Assembly (NCBI GenBank): GCA_944363005.1
Contig: CALVTV010000023.1
Span: 1 to 12,817, forward strand
Length of the DNA stretch: 12,817 nt
Reading direction: 5' to 3'
From: an uncultured Clostridia bacterium
GTDB lineage: Bacteria > Bacillota > Clostridia > Christensenellales > Aristaeellaceae
The notes beneath the pieces are model-generated. The model saw only the letters and a list, made by a program, of their open reading frames with translations, searched no databases and was not told where the DNA came from. The position numbers and the translations under genes were made by a program. Below, in pieces: positions 1 to 8,906 of the stretch (within the stretch, counting starts at the first letter, position 1; every line of letters begins with the position of its first letter).

Positions 1-661
1 CAGCGCGCCGCACCTGCTCACGCCTGCGGGGCAGTTGCTCTTTCGCAAACACGAAATCCCAAGCGCCCGCCGCGGCCACCGGCAAAGCCGCGCACAGCAG
101 ATAGCGAACCGAAGACGTGCCCATGACCGCACCGAGCACCAGTGCCATGCATCCCAGCGCGCGCTGCACGGGGCGCTGCATCCAGCGTGCCGTCAGGCCC
201 ACGCAGGCGAACGTCAACACGGCATGCGGAACGTAATATGTGCCGATGAGGATCATCTGGCTGTAAACAACCGACAGCGCGCTGACCGAAAGCCCGGAAA
301 ACAGGCACGCATAGCGCCGGTTTGATCCCAGCTCCCGCGCGCACCCATAGCAGGCCGCCGCCATCACCGAGAGCAAGATCAGGTTGCCCAGCGTCCGCAC
401 CAACCGCCAGTTTCCGGGGAAGAGCGCCATCAGCGGCGTATACACGATCTGTGTAGAAAGCACGCGCACTTCCGTCGAATAGCGCCACGTACCGGAGATC
501 AGCGTTCCCTCCCGGCTCAGATGTTGCGCCAGCGCCAGTTCCGACGCCATGTCCGAATCCAGATAAGCGCCGTAGCCCGCAATCAGGTAATACGCCGTCA
601 TCGCAAAACACAGCAAACACACCGCCAGGCATGCCCAGCGTTCCACATCCCGCCGTTTCAC
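1..661 (-). CDS. Polytopic membrane protein, GT-C-like, partial (C-terminus off the left edge)
   Basis: The visible 220 residues are the N-terminus of a multi-pass membrane protein. The start is a GTG at 661; a Shine-Dalgarno GGGAGG (671-676, minus) lies 9 bases upstream and a consensus promoter sits at 747-775. A first hydrophobic segment (about residues 9-30) is followed by YLDSDMASELALA (DSD at 35-37), then WRYSTEVR, several hydrophobic helices, TYYVPH, and SSVRYLLC near residue 187. The same motifs occur in the same order in the membrane protein at 3485-5386, so the two are paralogues. An acidic pair in the first outer loop after helix 1 is typical of GT-C polyprenyl-phosphate sugar transferases; applying that here is inference and no substrate can be named. 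The family resembles uncharacterised membrane proteins common in Clostridia. A longer ATG reading of 18-632 in another frame is only a shadow. Confidence 0.8.
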   Translation of the reverse strand, partial: MKRRDVERWACLAVCLLCFAMTAYYLIAGYGAYLDSDMASELALAQHLSREGTLISGTWRYSTEVRVLSTQIVYTPLMALFPGNWRLVRTLGNLILLSVMAAACYGCARELGSNRRYACLFSGLSVSALSVVYSQMILIGTYYVPHAVLTFACVGLTARWMQRPVQRALGCMALVLGAVMGTSSVRYLLCAALPVAAAGAWDFVFAKEQLPRRREQVRRA

Positions 662-670
662 GGTTTCCGC

Positions 671-676
671 CCTCCC
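671..676 (-). promoter_or_regulatory. Ribosome binding site that fixes a GTG start
   Basis: GGGAGG on the minus strand, 9 bases before the GTG at 661. No in-frame ATG lies nearby that would give the same conserved N-terminus, so this site decides the start of the left-edge membrane protein. Confidence 0.7.
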
Positions 677-746
677 TTTCGTCTTTTCTCCGCCCGAAAA
701 CACGGCCGAATCACGCGCATGTTTCGGGAAAACGGACGTATGCATC

Positions 747-775
747 ATTGTATCAGTGCGCACCGGTTTTGTCAA
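747..775 (-). promoter_or_regulatory. Sigma-70/SigA-type promoter of the left-edge membrane protein gene
   Basis: On the minus strand TTGACA (770-775) is followed, after exactly 17 bases, by TACAAT (747-752). The predicted start is near 740, leaving a leader of about 80 bases before the GTG at 661. The spacer holds the 8-base palindrome GTGCGCAC (756-763), which could be an operator or chance. Confidence 0.8.
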
Positions 776-831
776 ACCCGCCCCCGTCAACCTGCACAAC
801 TTCACCCGATCTGTCTTTTTCACGTCCTTCA

Positions 832-860
832 TTTACAGGCGAACAGGCGGGTGCTATAAT
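832..860 (+). promoter_or_regulatory. Promoter of the feoAB operon
   Basis: TTTACA (832-837), a 17-base spacer, and TATAAT (855-860) preceded by TG one base upstream (extended -10). Transcription should start near 867, about 35 bases before the feoAB ATG. It diverges from the promoter at 747-775; the two -35 boxes are about 57 bases apart, so a regulator bound between them could affect both genes. Confidence 0.85.
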
Positions 861-869
861 GAAATCATT
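858..869. promoter_or_regulatory. Candidate metal-regulator operator over the feo -10 box
   Basis: AATGA-AA-TCATT is a perfect inverted repeat (5-2-5) that starts inside the -10 hexamer TATAAT and ends about where transcription should start. The left half TATAATGA resembles a Fur half-site (GATAATGA), but the whole element is one base shorter than the classical 19-bp Fur box and its right flank fits poorly. Position is ideal for repression of iron uptake by a Fur- or DtxR-like repressor; which one, if any, is inference. A second short inverted repeat, TCCGG-N6-CCGGA (869-884), follows in the leader. Confidence 0.4.
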
Positions 870-901
870 CCGGCCCTGTCCGGAGGAAAGAGGGGAACCG
901 T

Positions 902-3253
902 ATGACACTACATGAACTGGCCATCGGCAAAACAGCCGTCATCCTGTCCGTCGGCGGCGAAGGCGCGCTGCGCCAGCACTTTTTGGATATGGGCGTCATT
1001 CCCGGCGCACTCATCACGCTCGTCAAATTCGCCCCGATGGGCGATCCCATGGAATTTCGCATTCACGGCTATGAGCTGACGCTGCGCGTGGACGACGCAA
1101 AAAAAATCGAAATCGGAAACGTGCGCAACGAGGCGCCCGAGCGCGCCGATTTGCCCCGCAAGCCCAAGCTTGACCATCCGGGCCTCGGCGAAGGCGGCAA
1201 GTATCACGTCAAGGCCGATGAGCACCCGCTGCCCGAGGGCACACGGCTGACCTTTGCGCTGGCCGGCAACCAGAACTGCGGCAAGACGACGCTCTTCAAC
1301 CAGTTGACCGGCTCCAACCAGCACGTCGGCAATTTCCCGGGCGTAACGGTCGATCGCCAGGACGGCGTCATCCGCGGCCATGCCAACACATTGGTGACCG
1401 ACCTGCCGGGCATCTACTCGATGTCCCCGTATTCCAGCGAGGAAATCGTCACCCGCCAGTTTCTCTTGCAGGGCAAACCCCGCGGCATCATCAACATCGT
1501 GGACGCCACCAACATCGAGCGCAACCTCTACCTGACCATGCAGCTGATGGAGCTGGACGTGCCGATGGTGCTCGCCCTCAACATGATGGACGAAGTGCGC
1601 CAGAACGGCGGCTCCATCCGCGTCAATGAAATGGAAGCCATGCTCGGCATTCCGGTCATCCCCATTTCTGCCGCCAAGAACGAGGGCATCGACGAGCTCA
1701 TCAGCCATGCGCTGCACGTCGCGCAGTATCAGGAGCGCCCCGGCCGCATGGACTTCTGCGCAGCGGACAGGGACTGCGGCGCCGTTCACCGCTGCCTGCA
1801 CGGCATCATGCACCTGATCGAGGATCACGCGCGCGACGCGGGCATCCCCGTCCGCTTTGCCGCCAGCAAATTGGCGGAGGGCGATCACCTGATTCTCGAA
1901 CAGCTCCATCTGTCGCAAAACGAGCAGGAGATGGTCGAGCACATCATCGTTCAGATGGAGGAAGAGCGCGGGCTCGATCGCGCCGCCGCCATTGCGGACA
2001 TGCGCTTCGGCTTCATCCACAGCGTCTGCGACGCGACAGTCGCCAAGCCGCGCGAATCCCGCGAACACGCCCGCAGCCAGAAGATCGACAGCGTGCTCAC
2101 CGGCAAATACACCGCCATCCCGCTGTTTGTGGCCATCATGGGCCTTGTGTTCTTTCTGACGTTCAACGTCGTGGGCGCGTTCCTCTCGGATCTGCTGGAG
2201 CAGTTGATCACCCTGCTCGGCAGCAGTGTCGAACATCTGCTGGTGACGGCCAACGTCAGCAGCGTTGTGCGTTCGCTGGTCGTGGACGGTATCTTCGGCG
2301 GCGTTGGCAGTGTGCTGAGCTTTTTGCCGTTCATCGTCACGCTCTTCTTCTTCCTCTCGCTGCTGGAGGACAGCGGCTATATGGCGCGCGTGGCCTTTGT
2401 CATGGACAAGCTGCTGCGCAAGATCGGCCTCTCCGGCCGCAGCATCGTGCCGATGCTCGTGGGCTTTGGCTGCACGGTGCCGGGCGTGATGTCCACCCGC
2501 ACCCTGCCTTCCGAGCGCGACCGCAAGATGACCGTGCTGCTGACGCCCTTCATGAGCTGCTCGGCCAAACTGCCCATCTACGCCTTCTTTTCCGCCGTGT
2601 TCTTCCCGGATCACATCGCGCTGGTGATGATCGGGCTGTATGCTCTGGGCATCGTCATGGGCATCCTCGCCGCGCTCGTGTTGCGGCGCACGCTCTTCAC
2701 CGGCGAGCCGGTTCCCTTCGTCATGGAATTGCCCAATTACCGCCTTCCGGGCGCCAAGAACGTCGCGCAGCTGCTCTGGGACAAGGCCAAGGACTTCCTG
2801 CAGCGCGCGTTTACCGTCATCTTCGTGGCAACCATCGTCGTCTGGTTCCTGCAAACCTTTGACATCCACCTGCGCGTGGTCTCCGATTCCCAGAACAGCC
2901 TGCTGGCGCTGATTGCCGGCGTGCTGGCACCGGTCTTCCGCCCGCTGGGCTTTGGCGATTGGCGCTTCTCCACGGCGCTGCTCACCGGCTTCATGGCCAA
3001 GGAGAGCGTCGTCTCCACGCTGACCCTCCTCTTCGGCTCCACCAGCGCGCTGATGGCCGCGCTCACGCCGCTCTCTGCCGTCTCCCTGCTGGTGTTCAGC
3101 CTGCTGTATACGCCGTGCGTCGCCGCCATTTCCGCCATTCGCCGGGAAATGGGCCGCAAGTGGGCGCTGACCGTGCTCGTCGGCCAGTGCGCCATCGCCT
3201 ACGCCGCGGCGCTGATCGTCCGGCTGATCGGCCTGGCATTGGGAGGGGTGTGA
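902..3253 (+). CDS. feoB: Ferrous iron transporter FeoAB (FeoA-FeoB fusion)
   Basis: GTP-dependent Fe(II) uptake protein of the inner membrane, 783 aa. Residues 1-72 form a FeoA (SH3-like) domain fused to the front of FeoB. The G domain follows: G1 GNQNCGKTT (122-130), the G2 region around Thr149 in NFPGVTV, G3 DLPG (167-170), G4 NMMD (227-230) and G5 around ISAAK (255-259). A helical GDI-like segment (about 280-395) leads to the membrane part, with two gate regions containing GFGCTVPG (521-528), MSCSAKLP (551-558), GFMAKESVVSTL (696-707) and LLYTPCV (734-740), all hallmark FeoB sequences. The ATG follows a GAGGGG ribosome site by 6 bases. FeoA is usually a separate small gene, so the fusion removes the need for it. 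The 53-aa gene downstream starts 2 bases after the stop codon, forming an operon. Confidence 0.97.
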   Translation: MTLHELAIGKTAVILSVGGEGALRQHFLDMGVIPGALITLVKFAPMGDPMEFRIHGYELTLRVDDAKKIEIGNVRNEAPERADLPRKPKLDHPGLGEGGKYHVKADEHPLPEGTRLTFALAGNQNCGKTTLFNQLTGSNQHVGNFPGVTVDRQDGVIRGHANTLVTDLPGIYSMSPYSSEEIVTRQFLLQGKPRGIINIVDATNIERNLYLTMQLMELDVPMVLALNMMDEVRQNGGSIRVNEMEAMLGIPVIPISAAKNEGIDELISHALHVAQYQERPGRMDFCAADRDCGAVHRCLHGIMHLIEDHARDAGIPVRFAASKLAEGDHLILEQLHLSQNEQEMVEHIIVQMEEERGLDRAAAIADMRFGFIHSVCDATVAKPRESREHARSQKIDSVLTGKYTAIPLFVAIMGLVFFLTFNVVGAFLSDLLEQLITLLGSSVEHLLVTANVSSVVRSLVVDGIFGGVGSVLSFLPFIVTLFFFLSLLEDSGYMARVAFVMDKLLRKIGLSGRSIVPMLVGFGCTVPGVMSTRTLPSERDRKMTVLLTPFMSCSAKLPIYAFFSAVFFPDHIALVMIGLYALGIVMGILAALVLRRTLFTGEPVPFVMELPNYRLPGAKNVAQLLWDKAKDFLQRAFTVIFVATIVVWFLQTFDIHLRVVSDSQNSLLALIAGVLAPVFRPLGFGDWRFSTALLTGFMAKESVVSTLTLLFGSTSALMAALTPLSAVSLLVFSLLYTPCVAAISAIRREMGRKWALTVLVGQCAIAYAAALIVRLIGLALGGV

Positions 3254-3255
3254 GC

Positions 3256-3417
3256 ATGAACCTGCCGACGCTCGCCGTGCTGCTGGTCATTGCCGTGCTC
3301 GTGCTGCTGGCCGTGCGCGTCATTCGCCGCAAGAAGCTGCTGCACACCTGCGGCGGCGATTGCAGCCACTGCGCAATGGGTTGCCGCGCCCGCGAGGACA
3401 ACAAGCCCTCGCAGTAA
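3256..3417 (+). CDS. FeoB-associated Cys-rich membrane protein
   Basis: A 53-aa protein starting two bases after the feoAB stop, with GGGAGGGG (3241-3248) as ribosome site. Residues 3-23 form one hydrophobic transmembrane segment, followed by RRKK and a Cys cluster CGGDCSHCAMGC (Cys32, 36, 39, 43) and a short polar tail. This layout matches the FeoB-associated Cys-rich membrane protein family found directly after feoB in many Firmicutes. The positive RRKK after the helix places the Cys cluster in the cytoplasm, where it could bind iron delivered by FeoB; that role is a proposal for the family, not proven. A bidirectional terminator closes the operon. Confidence 0.88.
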   Translation: MNLPTLAVLLVIAVLVLLAVRVIRRKKLLHTCGGDCSHCAMGCRAREDNKPSQ

Positions 3418-3435
3418 GCCCCATCCCTTTATAGC

Positions 3436-3476
3436 AAAACGAACCTGCCCGAAAAACGGGAGGTTCGTTTTTTATT
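3436..3476. terminator. Bidirectional Rho-independent terminator
   Basis: AAAACGAACCT-G-CCCG, loop AAAAA, then CGGGAGGTTCGTTTT followed by more T. The stem is perfect over about 15 pairs except for a single bulged G. The A-rich left flank becomes a T run on the minus strand, so it serves both the feo operon (plus) and the membrane protein gene ending at 3485 (minus), which converge here. Confidence 0.9.
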
Positions 3477-3484
3477 TGCCACGC

Positions 3485-5386
3485 TTACAGCTTGCCAAGC
3501 ACCAGGTTGGAAAGCGCAAGTTCCTGCACCTGTCCGCCCTTGAAGAGAATCATGAAGTATTTGTCATCTGCGTCAAGCGTGAAGGAGACGATGTTCTCCC
3601 CGGGTTCCATGGCCTGTGTGTGCAGCAGTTCAAAACCGCTGGTGGTGTACAATTCCACAACGCTGTCCTCTGCCGGCGTGCCTTCACAGGTGAATTGCAG
3701 CGTATAGCTTCCCGCCTCCCGCCAGGCCGTCGGCACGCGCATGCGTCCTCCAGCCTGAATCGTGTACACCCCGCTGTCATATGTCGCGTTCTCCAGCTTC
3801 ATTCGCCCAAAGAGCATGGCTCCGGTCAACTGCGCGGAGGACGCAAAGCCATAGACCGAATACGTACCGTTTTCGTAAATGCGCGGCGCAGCCGCCATCG
3901 CCAGCCACGGGGCAAGCTGCTCCTCTTCTTGGCGGGTGAGCAGCAGGAACGTCCGCCCCGGACAGACGTTCAGGTCCGAATACGCGTCCGGCTCCAGCCA
4001 TCGGATCAGCTCCAGCGATACCTCCGAAACCGCCCCCTCTTCCGTCTCCACCGGCACTACGCCCGTAAACGTCAGTGCGCCCTGCGTGCGCTCCTGCATC
4101 ACGCGCACGTTCCAGAATGTGCCGTACCCGTGGGTGTAACCGTTTTCCTGCAAAAAGGAAGCAGCGGCCATCTGATCGTCGGTTCCATCGCTGGAGGCTC
4201 GAGCGTCAGACAGCACGAGCATCTGCGAGACGCCCAGCTGCACGCATAACAACAACAAAAACAGCACGCGCAACCGCTGGCTCCTCTCCCGGTTGAGCAC
4301 AATCGCGAGCACCGGCAAAAGGAAGATCACCGCCAGCACCAGATACCGGTTCAGATAGGTTCCCCGGATGAACACAAAGCAGAACAGGTTGACCATCACC
4401 GCCGCCAGCGCATACTGCATCAGGCGCTTTTGCGGCCCATCGCCCAGCCGGGCATACACCCGCCGCGTCATGACCGTCCCCAGGAAAAGCGTGCCCGCCA
4501 CACAGAGGTTCACAACGCCCGCCGGTGAAAACAGCGCAGCCTCTCCGCGCCAGCCCAGCAGCTTGAGAAAATCCGCAGCAACAACCGCCAGCGACTCCAC
4601 CATGGCCATGCCGTCCAGCGGGTTAAATGCGAAAGAAGACGCTGCGCCAACTCCGCTGACGAACAGCCGCGGCAGCACAATTTCCGACGCAGCATACCCC
4701 GCCAAGCAGGCGATAAAACCGGCCCCCGTCAGCAGGCCGAAGCGCATATGCGGACTGCGAAGGCTATGCTCCTGCGAAGGCACGAGCATCATCTCCATGG
4801 CCGCAACCACGACCATGGGGCAGACGAAGCACAGCACATAGCGCACGGACAGAAAGCCCTGCAAAAGGCACAGGAGGCCGTAGGCCACTACCGGCACGCG
4901 CCTACCCCGTTCTGCGGCGCAGAGCCATACCCCGGCACCGAGCAGCCCGATAGCGATGTGAACGATGTAGTATCCCCCGACCGTCACTGCCATAGCATAC
5001 AGCGGGCTGGCCGTCACCGGCAAAAGCGCCGCCGCGCACAGCGCATATGCCCACGACAGGCGTGCCTTGCGGCAGACATACACACAGGCGCCCATGGCTA
5101 GCATCAGCCCCAGCGTATTGCCGATGATGCGCGCCAGAAAAAAGCTGGGCGTCAGCAGAAACGCCAGCGCGTAGAGCAAATTGATCTGTACAATGCGTAC
5201 TTCCGTGGAATAGAGCCAGTCCATCTGCACCAGGCTGTGCGTGTCCGCCTGTTCCCGGGCAAGCATGAGCTCGGACGCCATGTCGCTGTCCAGATAGGTC
5301 AGATAACCCACGGCCTGCAACGCGACACACAGCGCCAGCGCCAGCACGCACAGCAGAATGCCTACAGCAATTTTTTTATTCTTCAC
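3485..5386 (-). CDS. Polytopic membrane protein, GT-C-like, with C-terminal soluble domain
   Basis: A 633-aa multi-pass membrane protein. I place the start at a GTG (5386) because GGGGAGG lies 6 bases upstream and the resulting N-terminus lines up with the paralogue at 1-661; the ORF is open up to 5437 but that part lies inside the upstream gene. The first helix (about 6-27) is followed by YLDSDMASELMLA (DSD 33-35), WLYSTEVR, GGYYIVH and LSVRYVLC, all shared with that paralogue. Many hydrophobic helices continue to about residue 392. The last 240 residues are soluble and probably outside the cell: a segment ending in RIYENGTYSVYGF, then about 100 residues rich in beta-strand sequence that look like a small beta-sandwich. 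GT-C sugar-transferase-like topology is inference. The gene overlaps the carbohydrate-binding gene upstream by 11 bases, suggesting coupled translation. Confidence 0.82.
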   Translation of the reverse strand: MKNKKIAVGILLCVLALALCVALQAVGYLTYLDSDMASELMLAREQADTHSLVQMDWLYSTEVRIVQINLLYALAFLLTPSFFLARIIGNTLGLMLAMGACVYVCRKARLSWAYALCAAALLPVTASPLYAMAVTVGGYYIVHIAIGLLGAGVWLCAAERGRRVPVVAYGLLCLLQGFLSVRYVLCFVCPMVVVAAMEMMLVPSQEHSLRSPHMRFGLLTGAGFIACLAGYAASEIVLPRLFVSGVGAASSFAFNPLDGMAMVESLAVVAADFLKLLGWRGEAALFSPAGVVNLCVAGTLFLGTVMTRRVYARLGDGPQKRLMQYALAAVMVNLFCFVFIRGTYLNRYLVLAVIFLLPVLAIVLNRERSQRLRVLFLLLLCVQLGVSQMLVLSDARASSDGTDDQMAAASFLQENGYTHGYGTFWNVRVMQERTQGALTFTGVVPVETEEGAVSEVSLELIRWLEPDAYSDLNVCPGRTFLLLTRQEEEQLAPWLAMAAAPRIYENGTYSVYGFASSAQLTGAMLFGRMKLENATYDSGVYTIQAGGRMRVPTAWREAGSYTLQFTCEGTPAEDSVVELYTTSGFELLHTQAMEPGENIVSFTLDADDKYFMILFKGGQVQELALSNLVLGKL

Positions 5387-6038
5387 GTTCTTCCTCCCCA
5401 TCCCATGCCAAATCATGCTCAAAGCGAAGTCTGCCAAAGTCCTGTCTTCTATGAAAATCCGGCTTCTCGCTGCTCAGCGGCGCCCAGGCCAGGTAATGCG
5501 GGCAAACGGTACGGTCGCCGCACTTGTAAAAATTGCCCGCCGCCTCGCCTTCAAACGCGAAATCCGGCCAGTAGAGGCGGACAAACGACGCGGGCACAGA
5601 AAACTCGATTCCCCAGCCATCCCGCGTGTAAAACGGCTGGGGCGCAAAGAGCGCCTTCGCATCGCGGACCAACTGACGCACGCGCGTTTCCCGCTGCGCG
5701 CCGAAACCCAAATACAGGGTGCCCAGCGGGTTCCACTCAAAGTTCAAGTAGCGCGCGTCTGCGGCAACGGGCGCAAAGAAGAACTCCAAACAGCTGTCCT
5801 CGCAGACCATCGCGAGCGGATCGCTCTGTGTAGCGCGTATATCGCGTTCCTTCGCTTCCAGGCGAACATACAGGTGCTCGCCGTCGTGGCAAAGCTGCGC
5901 CCGCGCGGACACGTCGCAGGGTGGTAGCCACGCCTGATGCATGAGCTTTACGGCGGGAACGGCGGGCCAGTCCGGCTTCTCCATGCGCAGCACAGCGTAT
6001 TCCAATTCGTTCGGCCGCTCAATCCAGTAACCCTCCAT
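5376..6038 (-). CDS. Carbohydrate-binding family 9-like protein (CBM9/DOMON-like)
   Basis: A 220-aa protein without signal peptide or membrane segment, so apparently cytoplasmic. It has the family-9-like beta-sandwich pattern: a region with LYVRLEA (56-62), EDSCLEFFF (80-88), YLNFEWNPLGT (97-107), DGWGIEFSVP (140-149), AWAPL (184-188) and FGRLRF (201-206). Such proteins bind sugars, or act next to glycan-processing enzymes; the ligand cannot be read here. The ATG at 6038 follows a GGGGGGA ribosome site and a consensus promoter at 6063-6091. An ORF extends upstream to a TTG at 6158 but would run through the promoter and terminator. The end of the gene (GAAGAACGTGAAGAATAA) contains the ribosome spacing and GTG start of the next gene, a membrane protein, so the two form an operon. 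Confidence 0.82.
   Translation of the reverse strand: MEGYWIERPNELEYAVLRMEKPDWPAVPAVKLMHQAWLPPCDVSARAQLCHDGEHLYVRLEAKERDIRATQSDPLAMVCEDSCLEFFFAPVAADARYLNFEWNPLGTLYLGFGAQRETRVRQLVRDAKALFAPQPFYTRDGWGIEFSVPASFVRLYWPDFAFEGEAAGNFYKCGDRTVCPHYLAWAPLSSEKPDFHRRQDFGRLRFEHDLAWDGEEEREE
5393..5399 (-). promoter_or_regulatory. Ribosome binding site that fixes a GTG start
   Basis: GGGGAGG on the minus strand, inside the last codons of the carbohydrate-binding gene and 6 bases before the GTG at 5386. It makes the GTG the preferred start over the upstream in-frame ATG codons at 5398, 5413 and 5437, which have no comparable site. Confidence 0.7.
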
Positions 6039-6062
6039 CGCTGATCCCCCCTTTTCCCCTCT

Positions 6063-6091
6063 ATTGTAAAGCACGGGATGCCGCTTGACAA
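6063..6091 (-). promoter_or_regulatory. Promoter of the carbohydrate-binding/membrane protein operon
   Basis: Minus strand TTGTCA (6086-6091), 17-base spacer, TACAAT (6063-6068). The start would fall near 6056, giving a leader of only about 18 bases before the ATG at 6038, just enough for the GGGGGGA ribosome site. It lies directly after the ilv operon terminator. Confidence 0.8.
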
Positions 6092-6156
6092 GGGCGATGT
6101 GGTTCTCCGTATGCGGTTGGGCTACGCCTTTCCCAACATACAAAAGCCTTTGGCGC

Positions 6157-6190
6157 AAAAAAGACAGGCTCCCGCCCGGGAACCTGTCCT
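6157..6190 (-). terminator. Rho-independent terminator of the ilv operon
   Basis: On the minus strand GACAGG (6183-6188) and a GC-rich inner stem pair with CCTGTC (6163-6168), followed by a run of six T (6157-6162). It lies five bases after the ilvD TAA (6195-6197). One C-A mismatch interrupts the stem. Confidence 0.88.
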
Positions 6191-6194
6191 CGTT

Positions 6195-7862
<1,668 letters not shown>

Positions 7863-7863
7863 C

Positions 7864-8865
7864 TTACAGCTCCACCTTTCCGCTCCAGCTCATCTTGCTG
7901 CGCAGGTCCTTGCCCACTTCCTCCAGCTGGCTGCCCGCCTCGATGCGGCGCTTGGCCAGGAAGTGCGGGCAGCCGGCCTGGTTCTCCAGCAGCCAGTTGC
8001 GCGCGAACGTGCCATCCTGAATCTCGGTGAGCACCTTCTTCATTTCCTTCTTGGTCTCCTCGGTGATCAGGCGCTGTCCAATCTCGTAATCGCCGTACTC
8101 GGCGGTGTTGGAAATGGAATAGCGCATGCCCGCAAAGCCATGGGCGAAGATCAGATCGACGATCAGCTTCATCTCATGGATGCACTCGAAGTAGGCGTTC
8201 TCCGGCTGATAGCCCGCCTCCACCAGCGTGTCAAATCCGGCCTTCATCAGCGCGGTCACGCCGCCGCAGAGCACGCACTGCTCGCCGAAGAGGTCCGTCT
8301 CGGTCTCCTCGCGGAACGTCGTCTTGAGAATGCCCGCGCGCGCGCCGCCGATGCCCGCGGCATAGGCCAGCGCATAGTCCTGCGCCTTGCCAGAGGCATC
8401 CTGATACACGGCGATCAGATCCGGTACGCCCTTGCCCTCCAGGTACTGGGAGCGAACGGTGTGGCCCGGGCCCTTGGGCGCGATCATCACCACAACGACG
8501 TCCTTCGGCGGTTTGATGCAGCCAAAGTGGATGTTGAAGCCGTGCGCGAAGGCGAGGATCATGCCCGGGCGCAGGTAAGGCGCGATGTCCTTTTCATACA
8601 TCGCGGCCTGCTTCTCGTCGTTGATGAGGATCATGATCATGTCCGCGACCTTGGCGGCCTCGGCGGTGGTCATGACGGTCAGGCCCGCATCCTCGGCCTT
8701 CTTCCAGCTCTTGGAGCCCTCATACAGCGCGACGATCACGTCGCAGCCGGAGTCCCGCAGGTTCAGCGCGTGCGCGTGGCCCTGGGAGCCGTAGCCGACG
8801 ATGGCGATCTTTTTGCCCATCAGGTATTCGAGGTTGCAGTCCTGCGCGTAAAACATCTGTGCCAT
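7864..8865 (-). CDS. ilvC: Ketol-acid reductoisomerase, class I
   Basis: Converts acetolactate and acetohydroxybutyrate to the dihydroxy acids by Mg-dependent isomerisation and NAD(P)H reduction. At 333 aa it is a short, class I enzyme. The Rossmann motif is VGYGSQGHAHALNL (23-36); the catalytic AHGF (His108) and APKGPGH (Lys131) are present, as are the metal ligands DLFGE (Asp191, Glu195) and YFECIHE (Glu227, Glu231). The cofactor loop reads LYEGSKS (47-53): Tyr48 stands where many NADPH enzymes have Arg, and Glu49 follows, while Ser51 and Ser53 remain. ATG at 8865 follows AGGAGG by 8 bases. It is preceded by a 96-base gap after ilvN and followed one base later by ilvD. Confidence 0.97.
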   Translation of the reverse strand: MAQMFYAQDCNLEYLMGKKIAIVGYGSQGHAHALNLRDSGCDVIVALYEGSKSWKKAEDAGLTVMTTAEAAKVADMIMILINDEKQAAMYEKDIAPYLRPGMILAFAHGFNIHFGCIKPPKDVVVVMIAPKGPGHTVRSQYLEGKGVPDLIAVYQDASGKAQDYALAYAAGIGGARAGILKTTFREETETDLFGEQCVLCGGVTALMKAGFDTLVEAGYQPENAYFECIHEMKLIVDLIFAHGFAGMRYSISNTAEYGDYEIGQRLITEETKKEMKKVLTEIQDGTFARNWLLENQAGCPHFLAKRRIEAGSQLEEVGKDLRSKMSWSGKVEL

Positions 8866-8906
8866 TTTGGTTTCCTCCTGTTTGATAGTCAGACTCTATG
8901 ATCAGA

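Noticed and set aside
18..632. 204-aa ATG frame on the minus strand at the left edge
   Set aside because: Wrong frame. The GTG frame from 661 has the ribosome site, the promoter and clear similarity to the paralogue at 3485-5386.
908..2869. 653-aa open frame on the minus strand opposite feoAB
   Set aside because: His/Asp/Gln-rich composition with no recognisable motif; it mirrors the codon bias of the real FeoAB gene.
6039..6158. TTG-initiated 40-residue N-terminal extension of the CBM9-like protein
   Set aside because: It would be translated from the ilv terminator and across the gene's own promoter; the ATG at 6038 has the ribosome site.
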